From: Bathynomus jamesi
Lineage: Eukaryota; Arthropoda; Malacostraca; Isopoda; Cirolanidae
DNA length: 64,000 nucleotides
Direction: 5' to 3'
NCBI GenBank assembly: GCA_023014485.1
Contig: JAJOZX010003220.1
Coordinates: 170,001 to 234,000 of the forward strand
The position numbers and the translations under genes are program-made. Shown here in pieces: positions 1-9,449 of this stretch. Below the pieces are notes generated by a model. The model was not told the DNA's origin, searched no databases, and saw nothing but the letters and a program-made list of their open reading frames with translations. Position 1 is the first letter of the stretch; every line of letters begins with the position of its first letter.

Positions 1-419
1 AAGAGTGTCCGCACAAGAAGAGGAGAGAGAACGAGCAAATGAAAAGAGTCCTCCTGTTCCTCTCCTCCTCTTCTCCTCTTCGTGTGCGGACACTCTTCTA
101 AACAAGCGTCGTTCTTTACATAAATTATACTATGTGTTGTTTGCAGTTAAAATGTATATATATATATGTACGGCATGGGAAGGTGCCCCTTCAAGGCATT
201 CGATTCCGCTCGTATGTAGGAGAATTTCGAGTTATGACTAATCGGGGACCTTGGTGTAGTGGTTATCATATCCGACCGGCAATTGGATGATCCCGGGTTC
301 GATTTCTGGGAGGTGCCTCATTTTTCATTTGCTCGTTCTCTCTCCTCTTCTTGTGCGAACACTCTTCTAAACAAGCGTCGTTCTTTACATTAATTATACT
401 GTGTGTTGTTTGCAGTTAA
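1..419. repeat. Direct and inverted repeats framing a tRNA-like unit
   Basis: Positions 72-150 and 341-419 are near-identical 79 bp direct repeats (offset 269 bp). Positions 1-45 are the reverse complement of 322-366 with one mismatch. The tRNA-like sequence at 245-318 lies between the copies. The arrangement suggests a repeated tRNA-containing unit or a tRNA-derived SINE with a local inverted duplication. It is cut by the left edge of the window, so its full extent is unknown. Confidence 0.8.
245..318 (+). tRNA. tRNA-like sequence, probable pseudogene or SINE head
   Basis: An A-box-like element (TGGTGTAGTGG, 252-262) and a B-box-like element (GGTTCGATTTC, 296-306) are correctly spaced, and a T5 run at 321-325 could serve as a Pol III terminator. 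A cloverleaf can be drawn: acceptor 245-251 with 311-317 (6 of 7 pairs), anticodon stem 271-275 with 283-287, and T arm 293-297 with 305-309. The seven-base anticodon loop (276-282) would give anticodon GGC, but base 33 is C instead of the near-invariant T. There is also one extra base between T stem and acceptor. These defects argue for a pseudogene or a tRNA-derived SINE, so I do not assign an amino acid. Confidence 0.5.
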
Positions 420-1043
420 TATATATATATATATATATATATATTTTATTTATTTATTTATTTATCTGAACCAATCCATACGAATAGTTACCAGACTGCG
501 CTATTTATTTAATTTGTATATATTTAATGTAGACATGTTCTCCGTATAATGAAGTTCTTGACAGCTCCAGTCGGCTTAGAAGGTAAATATATATATATAT
601 AACTTTTGTAGTGCCGTTAATTTTGGTGTAGAATAATCAAATAATACTATATACTTTGAATAATAACACACAACTATGTCATTCTGTTTATTTAGTCGAG
701 TTATTTAAAAAGGAATAAATTACTTAACATACACTTATTCGAAATATATAGGAGATGAATATACAATCAAAATAATAATAGTAGAAGAAATCTATATACA
801 TCAAAAATACACACTTTAAGCGAGGAATATGTATATATACACATTCATAAATAATAATAGTACAGTAGAAATCTATATACACTTTTAATATATGTAGCGT
901 ATCTACACACTATATATATAAGCATCAAAAATAAAAATAGTACAGGAGAAATCTATATACACGTTTAATATATGTCCGCGCATCTCACACTTATACAATA
1001 TATAAACTTCAAAATAATAGTGAAGAAGAATTCCAATACATGG

Positions 1044-1106
<63 letters not shown>

Positions 1107-1151
1107 GTGTGTGTGTATATACATATATACATATATATGTATATGCACATA

Positions 1152-1183
<32 letters not shown>

Positions 1184-1210
1184 GTATATATATATATATA
1201 TATATATATG
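419..1210. repeat. AT-rich block: (TA)n and degenerate 80 bp tandem repeat
   Basis: (TA)n tracts lie at 419-444, about 1046-1090 and about 1154-1209, with a (TG)n stretch near 1095-1115. Between them, an approximately 80 bp degenerate unit containing AGAAATCTATATACA recurs at about 786, 867 and 947. No gene is seen. The long Tyr/Ile-only ORFs here are translations of the microsatellite. Confidence 0.75.
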
Positions 1211-1242
1211 GGAATGAACTCAGAATGGTCCCTTGAGTTTTT

Positions 1243-1464
1243 TATGATACACACAGACAGTGCATGGAACAAGGAACTCTTCTGGGATAATTAAATCCAC
1301 TATAGTCCGAATAAGTAATGGTAAATGAGTGACCCGTTGCCCACGTCGGGCTAGCATCATGAAAAAGAAAAACTATGGTATTTGTCATTTACCATTACTT
1401 ATTCGGACTATAGTGGATTTAATTATCCCAGAAGAGTTCCTTGTTCCATGCACTGTCTGTGTGT

Positions 1465-1470
<6 letters not shown>
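1243..1470. repeat. Perfect 86 bp inverted repeat (foldback)
   Basis: Arms 1243-1328 and 1385-1470 are exact reverse complements around a 56-base spacer. (TA)n tracts flank both outer sides. It could be a foldback MITE inserted into TA repeats or a local inverted duplication. There is no coding potential. Confidence 0.85.

Positions 1471-1534
<64 letters not shown>
1469..1534. repeat. (TA)n microsatellite
   Basis: An uninterrupted TA dinucleotide run followed by a short (CA)n. Positions 1535-1670 are unique AT-rich sequence without recognisable features. Confidence 0.95.
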
Positions 1535-1542
<8 letters not shown>

Positions 1543-1670
1543 TCAAAATGTATGCGCTTTATGTTCTACTGCGCTTAATTAAAATACTAAACTCGCATGT
1601 GATCGAGTCTACAGTCTACAGTCTACGATTTAACATTATTTCACCACTCAAAGTATGTGGAAATCTATAC

Positions 1671-1904
1671 TCAATGTAAAGGGCTGTCAGATCGTTTAAC
1701 ACTTTTTGTACCCACTTTACAATTGTTTGGCAAGTTATCACTCTCTTTAAACACGGTTAGAATACACTCAAAAGCACGCACAAAGAGGGCATCGTTTGCC
1801 ACAACATCGTTATTAAATTCAAGTTTATAAACAATCCTTTCCAAGCGAGGGTTTCTTCTTTCCAGTCCGAGTTTTTCGACTGTGAACTCTTCTTCACAAC
1901 GCAT
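1671..1904 (-). CDS. Unrecognised 77 aa ORF of virus-like cluster
   Basis: I do not recognise this protein. It is acidic, with no signal peptide or membrane segment. Its start overlaps the 3' end of the neighbouring ORF (1894-2166) by 11 bases in another frame. It may therefore be the C-terminal part of that protein after a frameshift, or a separate overlapping gene as in compact viral genomes. It shares strand and balanced codon composition with the next three ORFs and lacks the microsatellite-type residues seen elsewhere. Confidence 0.4.
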   Translation of the reverse strand: MRCEEEFTVEKLGLERRNPRLERIVYKLEFNNDVVANDALFVRAFECILTVFKESDNLPNNCKVGTKSVKRSDSPLH

Positions 1905-2166
1905 TTCGACAATTGAAGTAATCTTCTAAATCGTGCCGACAGCTGACCATTATAAGAAATAGCTCTTCAGGGTGAACAGTGTAGGTGAGCTCAGCCCTGT
2001 ACAGCTCAAGTGTTTTGTACCAAAGTTCAAGATATCTCGAAGAGTCTATACCTTTTAAATACGCATCCAGTTCCAATCTATTCTCGCCTCGTTCAGTCCT
2101 ACACTCGGTAAACGTGTCGAGCAGAGTGGTGTATGCGTATTCAAGAACCGTGTCAAAATAAAGCAT
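1894..2166 (-). CDS. Unrecognised 90 aa ORF of virus-like cluster
   Basis: No family is recognised. The sequence is rich in Leu, Tyr and Glu and looks mostly helical, with many aromatic residues (YLELWY near residue 46). It lies 17 bases downstream of the ORF at 2184-2621 on the same strand, as expected for a compact gene block, and overlaps the 1671-1904 ORF. It could be a true small gene or the N-terminal part of a frameshifted longer protein. Confidence 0.45.
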   Translation of the reverse strand: MLYFDTVLEYAYTTLLDTFTECRTERGENRLELDAYLKGIDSSRYLELWYKTLELYRAELTYTVHPEELFLIMVSCRHDLEDYFNCRNAL

Positions 2167-2183
2167 ATCGGCAGCACGCGCCT

Positions 2184-2621
2184 CTATATAGGCTTCAGCT
2201 TGCGGAAACCGACGACTTCAAACATTCTCTCGAGATTGAAACGGTTTCGCGAAGGGATAAGGGTGTTATTGTCAGCTGCGTTCTTCCACATCAACCGTAT
2301 ATCAATGCATGGCTTGTCTCGTTTTATACACAACGTACAAATAACAGCGTATGAGGGTGCATCACTAATCTGCTCTCTTTTTGCGCCTACGCCTGCAGGT
2401 ATTGTATAACGGTCCTCACCCCACTTCTCAACCGCCACGAAGATTCTGTTCATCTCCTCAACACTTAAATAAATTACATTCCGATTACTAGAGTTTAAGT
2501 GTCTACAACTCGTTTCAAGTACATAAATAACAGCGCCGGTTTTACCCTTGAACACACGCACTGACTTCGTCACGGACACGTCGTATACAGCATTGATGAA
2601 ACTGCTCAACGGAAGCTCCAT
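2184..2621 (-). CDS. Unrecognised 145 aa ORF; weak PC4-like pattern
   Basis: A complete ORF beginning at an ATG. Residues about 14-65 alternate short beta-like stretches (SVRVFKGKTGAVIYVLE) and end in a helix-like VIYLSVEEMNRIF. This loosely recalls the ssDNA-binding PC4/Sub1 fold, whose strands precede a helix with a similar hydrophobic pattern. The resemblance comes from reading alone and is weak. The C-terminal part (residues about 90-145) has no recognised motif. It is one of four same-strand ORFs and may belong to a DNA virus or Polinton-like element. Confidence 0.5.
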   Translation of the reverse strand: MELPLSSFINAVYDVSVTKSVRVFKGKTGAVIYVLETSCRHLNSSNRNVIYLSVEEMNRIFVAVEKWGEDRYTIPAGVGAKREQISDAPSYAVICTLCIKRDKPCIDIRLMWKNAADNNTLIPSRNRFNLERMFEVVGFRKLKPI

Positions 2622-3053
2622 CGTATATTGGTTTTCTATTGTGAGGAGTGTACTTCCAGTTGGGTCAAGCTATGAAGTGACTATGAGCAGCCGGTGCGCG
2701 GTTTGGCTCGGTGGGAGGTGTGGGGGGATTAGTCACACAGGCGCGTCATACCCATCGTTAGTGATTCGTGCATGGGGTTGTTCCATCATGAAAGAATCAT
2801 ATGAATATTTGTATCACATTATACCGGGCAATCGTTTAGAGAATTTTTCCATCTGCGATACATGAAGTAATATCGCTTTAATGTTTTATCACTCCCACTC
2901 CCCAGAATGTGCACCATACATCTTCGTTCAGAGGTATTCAACATTGTATTTTCGCGAACTATGCACATTTTATTAACACTCCGGTGCTCTATTTGAGAGA
3001 GACATGTGTCCATATCTGTCCGTTTTGTCTAACAAGCGATACTCATCCCCAAA

Positions 3054-3494
3054 CTATATTAAAAACTCGCACAAGTCTTTAGCCACAACCTCACTGCGAA
3101 CCTCATCATGATATGTATGAACGTAATAATAAAAATACTTTAAGCTATCCATAATTACAAGATTTATATTCTCAGACGCAGGGTATGCGTACTCGGTGTG
3201 ATGTAACATGACATAATAGCGCTTGTCATACCATTCATCAACAAGGCTCACTACCCATACCCGTTGCTTCTCTTTTGCATGTGATGCTTCTTGCACTTCG
3301 CGGTGTATGTGCGCCTTTACGCAGTTTAGTCCTATGACGTAGTCCATTACATCGTTTGAGCCACGAAAGACCGCATTGCTCTCGCCAGAATATCCATAGA
3401 GTATTTGCACCTGCTGCTTCTCACACTTCGCTCGGTTTAATAGGGCCTTACAAGCCTCAAAGGAGGGAGGAGTAGGGATTATTTGAGTGTTCAC
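3054..3494 (-). CDS. Unrecognised 146 aa ORF of virus-like cluster
   Basis: A complete ORF with ATG start and no recognised family. Residues about 25-110 look like a mixed alpha/beta globular domain (VQILYGYSG, VWVVSLVDEWYDKRYYVML). No transmembrane segment or signal peptide is apparent. It is the first gene of the minus-strand series. The 432 bases separating it from the next ORF hold only a doubtful 64-codon frame. Its amino-acid balance differs from the surrounding low-complexity ORFs, which suggests past coding selection. Confidence 0.5.
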   Translation of the reverse strand: MNTQIIPTPPSFEACKALLNRAKCEKQQVQILYGYSGESNAVFRGSNDVMDYVIGLNCVKAHIHREVQEASHAKEKQRVWVVSLVDEWYDKRYYVMLHHTEYAYPASENINLVIMDSLKYFYYYVHTYHDEVRSEVVAKDLCEFLI

Positions 3495-3870
3495 TACATC
3501 TGTAGACTTTATTGAATATCACTTCATGAATGTCGAGCACGGAATATCAAAGGTAGAATTCTTGAAAATACACGTCTGAGCTCCACGGCTTGTTGAGGTC
3601 AACTGACGACGCAGGGCACAGATATGACCAACTATTAGCAGGAGTCACGTGACCCCTTTCATTGGGTTGCACCATACAGTGGGGGGTGCTTAGCTTTCTT
3701 ACTGTATACACACACACACACACACATAAAGGAGAAAATGAAACGCTAATTGAAACATGATTTATTTTAAATAAATAAACAAATCATCAACAAGTAAATA
3801 GTCTCCAATTCATGGCATATATTCAAATACACGTAATAAATAAATAAACATATCGTCAACAAGTAAATAG

Positions 3871-3941
<71 letters not shown>
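3495..3941. repeat. Non-coding stretch with (CA)n and (TA)n
   Basis: There is (CA)n at about 3706-3726, a twice-repeated AT-rich motif containing CAACAAGTAAATAG (about 3788 and 3856), a long (TA)n at about 3882-3926 and (CA)n at 3927-3943. No gene is seen. Confidence 0.85.
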
Positions 3942-3944
<3 letters not shown>

Positions 3945-4612
3945 TACCGTTCAAAAGTTTGGAATCACTAATAACTTTTTCAGTTTTTGAAGGAAATTGG
4001 TAATTTTATTCACAAAATTGCCATTGAATTGATCAAAAAGCATGTAAAAGACATTAGTATTGTTAAAAATTAATGTTACTGGTTGAAATCACGTTTTTAT
4101 AATTCAATCTGTACATATATTAGTAAGGCCCCATTTTCATCATCCACTGTACCAGTTAGTAACAATACATTGTGTTACCTCAGCCTCAAGTAATCTGTAT
4201 AAATCTAAGTATATATATAAGAAATATATATATGTAAGTGTATTGTCAGATAATGCTTGAAATTAACTATATATTTTCTCTCTTTCAGATGCAAAAGTAG
4301 ATAATGCATTGATACTTCTTACGTTTAAATTTTGTTTCAATTTAGTTTCCAAAATGGCCAAAAAGAAACAGCTTTCACTAGAAACTCGTCATTCTATTGT
4401 TGTTTTGAGAGATAAAGGCTATTCCATACGTGACATTGCAAAGAAATTGAAGATATCATACAAAGGTGTTCACTACACTCTGGCAAGAAGAGAGAAAACT
4501 GGATCTAATCAGGACAGAAAGAGAAGAGGAAGGCCTAGATGCACAACTACGCAGGAGGATAAGTACATCAGAGTCTCTAGTTTGAGAAACAGACGCCTAA
4601 CAGGTCCTCGGA
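3942..4612 (+). mobile_element. Tc1-like transposon fragment, 5' end plus N-terminal transposase
   Basis: The left end, CACTACCGTTCAAAAGTTTGG, matches the terminal repeat of a Tc1-like family widespread in aquatic animals. The ORF from 4354 encodes the paired-like helix-turn-helix of a Tc1 transposase (RHSIVVLRDKGYSIRDIAKK, then a GRPR-type hook near residue 60). The protein runs about 90 residues and is cut at about 4605-4612, where the duplicated PolB block begins. The DDE catalytic domain and the right terminal repeat are missing, so this is a dead fragment. Confidence 0.8.
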
Positions 4613-7254
4613 TATTCGCGTTATGAATATCCGAATATAAAAATTACATAAATATACGACTATATAAAGATAAGGATTTATGGATTTATACAAATATACA
4701 AATTATATAGGAATATAGGAATTGTTCATTGTTCATTTCCACATATATATATACTGTATATAAAACAAAACATTCAAGGACCATGGTACCCAAAAGGTAC
4801 GGTATCGTAGGTGCGAGGCACCTGGTAGCGTTTCCTATATGTGTAACAGCACACTTTCGTCCCCCAAAGTTCCTTCACGCCCCCCTAGTTTCTGTGCCTG
4901 AAAATTGTAAGTCCCTACAGTCAGTTGAAGTGGCTGTTCACCCTCCTCTTGTAAGCTCACTAGCTCCTTCAGCGAATCAAAGTTAACGATCCGCCGGTTC
5001 GCCTTGTTAAGCGTGATGCCTTCAGCTTTCACGATAAATCTCACATCCTCCCTCACCCTCATCCATACCCCATAAGTTTCTGGACCTGTTGAGTCAAAAG
5101 AATCAGCGTAGGCACTATCTCCATACTCATCCTTGATCTCATCAGTCAACTCTCTGAGGAATTCCCCAATAAGTGGCATGTAATCACCTTCCTACTCCGT
5201 CAATACCACACTATCTGTGTTTGTGTACAGAACCCTCCGCCCAAGAGAATGCAGCAGACTCCAAAGTTTGATGCGAGCGTAAGCTGTGGTGAAGCTGGCT
5301 ACAGGTATGTTTGTAACACGTGATGTATCTGTAGCCAATTCGGTCCTGTTGTACTTTATTATGTACGTATTACCTACAGTCACGATCTCCATAATCTCTT
5401 CATCGGGAGCATTGGCATAATCCCACACGTCGTTATAACTTTGCGTTCGATGGACGTTCCCCTTGCCTGTATTCTGAGCAAATTTTCACCAAAGACAATT
5501 TAGGCACAACTTTGCGCTAAATCGCTTGCCTGGGTTCTTTACAATGTGGGAACAGTCACGATCACGGCAGCGCTGAATATAAGCCGATTTTTCATTTTCG
5601 TTATCAACTCCTCGCGGGTACCCTGACGCTTCTACCATATCCTTCAAAAAAGTGTTTATATATGGTGTGAAAAGGTTGGGTAGCTTCTGAAACCTCCACA
5701 CCTCATATATCTTCAATATTCTGTAGCCGTGCCGAACGGCTAGGTCCAGCTCAGGATTTGTATATACGCCTCTGATCTTCCGCTAGTTGGATGTGTAATT
5801 ACAGGCCCCACTGTTCTCCTCTGCGCACTTCAAGCACAGGGGAAACATGAGTTTGTGGTCTATAAAGACGGGTAAGAACGGCATCCATAAGTCGGGAGGG
5901 GTAGCACATCTACGAAAGAAAGACCAAAATACATGTAGTTCTCGTTCAAATTAGCTGAGAACTCTTCGATGGTGGGCAGGGCAGGTCCCACCAGTTTTTC
6001 AGATGCTCCTACGGGGTTCTTCATCATGTAGGGGTATAAAGGACAGAAGTCGTTGTAATGGAATTTCACGCCCTCCGCAGGTGGAAAGTATAGTATGAAG
6101 GGGTTTGTACGTCCGCCGAACAAACTATCGGCGCATTTGAGAGGATCGAACACCATTGAACGTTTGATGGTGTTTATTTCTTGGCAATACTCCTCATCTG
6201 TCCTCATCTGTGCATTATATTTGTGCTCCCACAAGACCTTGTGAGTGACCTGCGAGTCTATAAGCTGATCGCGAGTGCGGGTCCATGAAAGACTGTCGGC
6301 AGGAGATCAACCGTGGATATCTACGATTTCACACTCAGGACGTGGGCACCCATGCCACCAGCAACCGTTAAAGGAATATACCAGTGGCACGGTCCTCGCT
6401 TAGACCATCCACCTATAAAACACGACCACTGACCTTAATGGGGACTTCCCCCGTGTTCTGGCCATGTTTTATGTATACACCGGTCTGTTGCTGGAGGTGT
6501 ATGAGCCAGTAAATAGTCTTATGCCCATAACTGTGTGGGATGTTTCTGTGAATGACGGCTAGTGTGTCTTTAGGCTTGAAATTGTTCTTGAACACCGTAA
6601 AGCACAATGAGGCGATCGTAGTTGCGACTTGTAGCTGGTCACAGTTGAACTGGTCTATGTACATCCAGTTGAACCGGTCTATGTACATCCTTCTAAAGGC
6701 CTGGAAACATACTCTAAGGAAGCGCACATCATTCACGCAATAACGCTCACATTCATCCGCTAAATTGTAAGGAATATCTTCATTAAAACTGTTGTAGTAG
6801 CGGTCAAAATCTTCACGCTCACTATTACCCATGTTGGCATAGTTAAAATAAGGTTTGGTGGAGGTAGGCCTACGTAATTTAAAGTGTCGCTAGTGAGGAA
6901 AGTGTAACGGAAATAACCTTTCGAAACTTCGGCGGCTAAGTCCATCACCTTGGGTAGATTGGCTAATTTACAAGGTGTGAATAATAGTGTCTTTAAACTG
7001 AACATTACATCTTATTTGCATCTGTATAAGTTTGTTTCCTCTTTTCAAGGGATCGCCTGTAAATATCTCCGATGACTCGTTGTCAAGAAGATACTCTTCT
7101 TGAGTAGGATTACTCCTTATAAAATTAAAATTCTACATCGACAGTGACCCTTTCTAAACGATCAGAATGTGTTCATACGTTCGTTTCCTAAAAAGCGATG
7201 TGATTTGTATGACAAATCGTCTGTAGCCTCATTTCTGTTAGAGATACATTACCT
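4613..7254. repeat. Segmental duplication, copy 1 (pairs with 12706-15333)
   Basis: This 2.64 kb block is near-identical to 12706-15333. Both start at CGCGTTATGAATATCCG and end near the sequence ACATTACCTC. Differences are scattered substitutions and small indels: for example, six bases at about 5932 are absent from copy 2, and an 18-base repeat near 6650 differs. Copy 1 is inserted into a Tc1 fragment. Copy 2 is contiguous with the rest of a Polinton and is therefore probably the source. Confidence 0.9.
4835..7005 (-). pseudogene. Polinton protein-primed DNA polymerase B, C-terminal part (copy 1)
   Basis: Reading on the minus strand from 7005, broken ORFs give in order: an exonuclease-side segment (AEVSKGYFRY, 6760-7005), a palm segment with FGGRTNPFILY and YNDFCPLYP (Pol motif A region, 5860-6234), an NTFLKDMVEASGYPRG segment (5486-5716), a segment with FTTAYARIKLW and the motif C region (5192-5428), and the C-terminal NFDSLKELV block (4835-5179). 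These are hallmarks of Polinton/Maverick family B polymerases that replicate the element by protein priming. Motif C reads YTNTDS, with Asn at the first catalytic Asp. Multiple frameshifts and stops make it non-functional. Confidence 0.85.
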
Positions 7255-7390
7255 CCTGGTGAGTACAGCCCGACTTGTCTTGTAACTTTTATTTTTGATA
7301 TTGTTTAGAATATATTGTTTAGAACTTGTTTTAATATTTGTATTCTTTTTGTTTAATTATGTAATATTAATGCCTTCAAGTTTAGTATAT
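7255..7390. other. Short unique AT-rich spacer
   Basis: AT-rich sequence between the duplicated block and the retroposon-like repeat. No feature is recognised. Confidence 0.6.
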
Positions 7391-8403
7391 ACTAGCAGAG
7401 ATACCCGGCGTTGCCCTGGATGTAAGGGTGTGTCAAAATAAGGTAAAAAGATGAACAAAACTAAATGAACACATAAACACAAAGTTTTGGTAATTGTTTT
7501 TATTCCTTGAAAACATCAGACATTTTGTAGCACTTCAGTGTAAACAATGTTACGTGTTTTTCCATTGGGTGTCAAAACATAAAGATTGCGAGGTGTTCCA
7601 ACTTTTTTGGGCCATTGTCACCCATAGCAAAAGTCACACTCAAATGTCAAAATGCAAAAACGTATTCCTTAACCTTATATTTTAAAAAGTTTTCGAAAAT
7701 AATGATTTTAAGCTTTTTTGTGTTAAAATGAAAAAACTTATTCCTTAACCTTATATTTTAAAAAGTTCTCGAAAATTTTGAAACTTTTATGCACACCATT
7801 AGATTCCACTTAAATCCCGTGACTTTATGCCGTCATTCAAAACTAAACAAGATTTTAATGTATCATTTACTAAATAAAACTGTCTAGTCTACCTACCTAC
7901 TGTACCTACCTACCTACCTACCTACCTACTGTCTAGTCTACCTACCTACTGTACCTACCTACTGTACCTACCTACCTACCTACCTACCTACTGTACCTAC
8001 CTACTGTACCTACCCATTTACTAAATAAAACTGTCTAGTCTACCTACCTACTGTACCTACCTACTGTACCTACCTACCTACCTACCTACTGTCTAGTCTA
8101 CCTACCTACTGTACCAACGTACTGTACCTACCTACCTACCTATTGTACCTACCTACCTACCTACTGTACCTACCTACCTACTGTACCTACCTACTGTACC
8201 TACCTACCTACCAACCTACTGTACCTACCTACCTACCTACCTACCTACTGTACCTACCTACTGTGCACACCATTAGATTCCCCGTGAAAAGTTATATCTG
8301 ATTCAGTACCTTAAACACTATTTGGTGCAGCCATATTCATTTCAATAGAGAACAAAGAAACAGACAAACAGACAAACAAACAAACTTCCTCTTTTATATA
8401 TAT
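7391..8403 (+). repeat. Retroposon-like block 1 (ACTAGC...CCCGGCGTTGCCC family)
   Basis: It begins ACTAGCAGAGATACCCGGCG and ends with a CAAA-rich tail followed by CTTCCTCTTTTATATATA. The next block (8404-9412) has the same head and tail and a shared CACCATTAGATTCC stretch, so the two are copies of one family. Heads and (CAAA)-type tails of this kind are typical of animal non-LTR retroposon 3' ends. No reverse transcriptase coding sequence is present. The middle is replaced by a minisatellite. Confidence 0.65.
7880..8268. repeat. CTAC-rich minisatellite
   Basis: Tandem TACC/CTAC tetranucleotides are punctuated by CTGT at irregular intervals, giving variants of CTACCTACTGTAC. An interruption at about 8010-8035 repeats part of the host block. 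Non-coding. Confidence 0.9.
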
Positions 8404-9412
8404 ACTAGCGGGTTACCCGGCGTTGCCCGGGTTTTTGCAACCCGCCCTTCGTGCGGGTTGCAAAAATATCCCAGCTGAAGGTCGAATATTTTCTCTTTAA
8501 CCAAACTATTACGTCTTAACCCAACCAATCGTCAAGGGCGTACAATTAACCTAAAAAAATAAATAAAAAAATAAATTTTTTTTTATTTATTTATTTTTAT
8601 TAAGAGAAGAGGATTCTTTATACTGTACGGCATTGACGATTGGTTAGGTTAAGTCGTGCTATTTTCATTAAATTTTATTTATAAAATAAATAAATAAATA
8701 GCTAGCAGGTTAAGTTAGGTTAGGTTAAGTTAGGTTAGGTTAAGCTTTAACGAAAATATCACGACTCAACCTAACCTAACCAACCTAACCTAACCAACCT
8801 AACCAACCTAACCTAACCAACCTAACCTAACCAACCTAACCTAACCAACCTAACCAACCTAACCTAACCAACCTAACCTAACCAACCTAACCTAACCAAC
8901 CTAACCTAACCAACCTAACCAACCTAACCTAACCAACCTAACCTAACCAACCTAACCTAACCAACCTAACCTAACCAACCTAACCTAACCAACCTAACCT
9001 AACCAACCTAACCTAACTAACCTAACCAACCTAACCAACCTAACCTAACCAACCTAACCAACCTAACCTAACCAACCTAACCTAACCAACCTAACCAACC
9101 TAACCTAACCAACCTAACCAACCTAACCAACCTAACCTAAATTGAATGGAAAACAATAAATTTTTATTTATTTATTTATTTTAGGTTAATTGTACGGCAT
9201 CGACGATTGGTTAGGTTAAGTCGTGCTATTTTCGTTAAATTTTAAATAAATAAATAAATTTTAAATAAATAAATAAATAAATAGCACCATTAGATTCCTT
9301 GTAAAAAACTGGTTATTATGAAGTTATTTTAAAATTTGTAAGTTCAACCGTTTGGTTTTCTATAGCGAACAACTAAACCAATAAACAAACTTCCTCTTTT
9401 ATATATATATAT
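8404..9412 (+). repeat. Retroposon-like block 2, same family as 7391-8403
   Basis: The head ACTAGCGGGTTACCCGGCG and the tail CAAACTTCCTCTTTTATATA match block 1. Two inner segments (about 8620-8700 and 9187-9290) repeat each other (ACGGCAT..GACGATTGGTTAGGTTAAG) and flank the telomere-like array. A+T-rich (TTTA)n stretches adjoin. No coding sequence. Confidence 0.65.
8703..9141. repeat. Interstitial telomere-like array (CCTAA / CCAA variants)
   Basis: About 440 bp. A short TTAGG-rich part comes first (about 8703-8745, GGTTAAGTTAGGTTAGG), followed by the opposite strand CCTAACCTAACCAA repeated many times. CCTAA is the complement of the arthropod telomere motif TTAGG. Here most units are 9-14 bp alternations of CCTAA with CCAA, so it is a degenerate telomere-related satellite and not a clean telomere. 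Confidence 0.85.
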
Positions 9413-9449
9413 ATAATAAAAATATAATATATATAGAGAAGAAGATATA

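Noticed and set aside
965..1294. Overlapping ORFs of Tyr/Ile repeats on both strands
   Set aside because: They are translations of (TA)n and (TG)n microsatellites; the same applies to every [10 protein letters not shown] frame in the window.
2819..3013. 64-codon minus ORF between the two larger unknown ORFs
   Set aside because: Short, no distinct composition, and likely chance; not enough support for a gene.
7880..9141. CRISPR-like array of spaced repeats
   Set aside because: Simple tetranucleotide and telomere-like tandem repeats without unique spacers, in a eukaryotic context.
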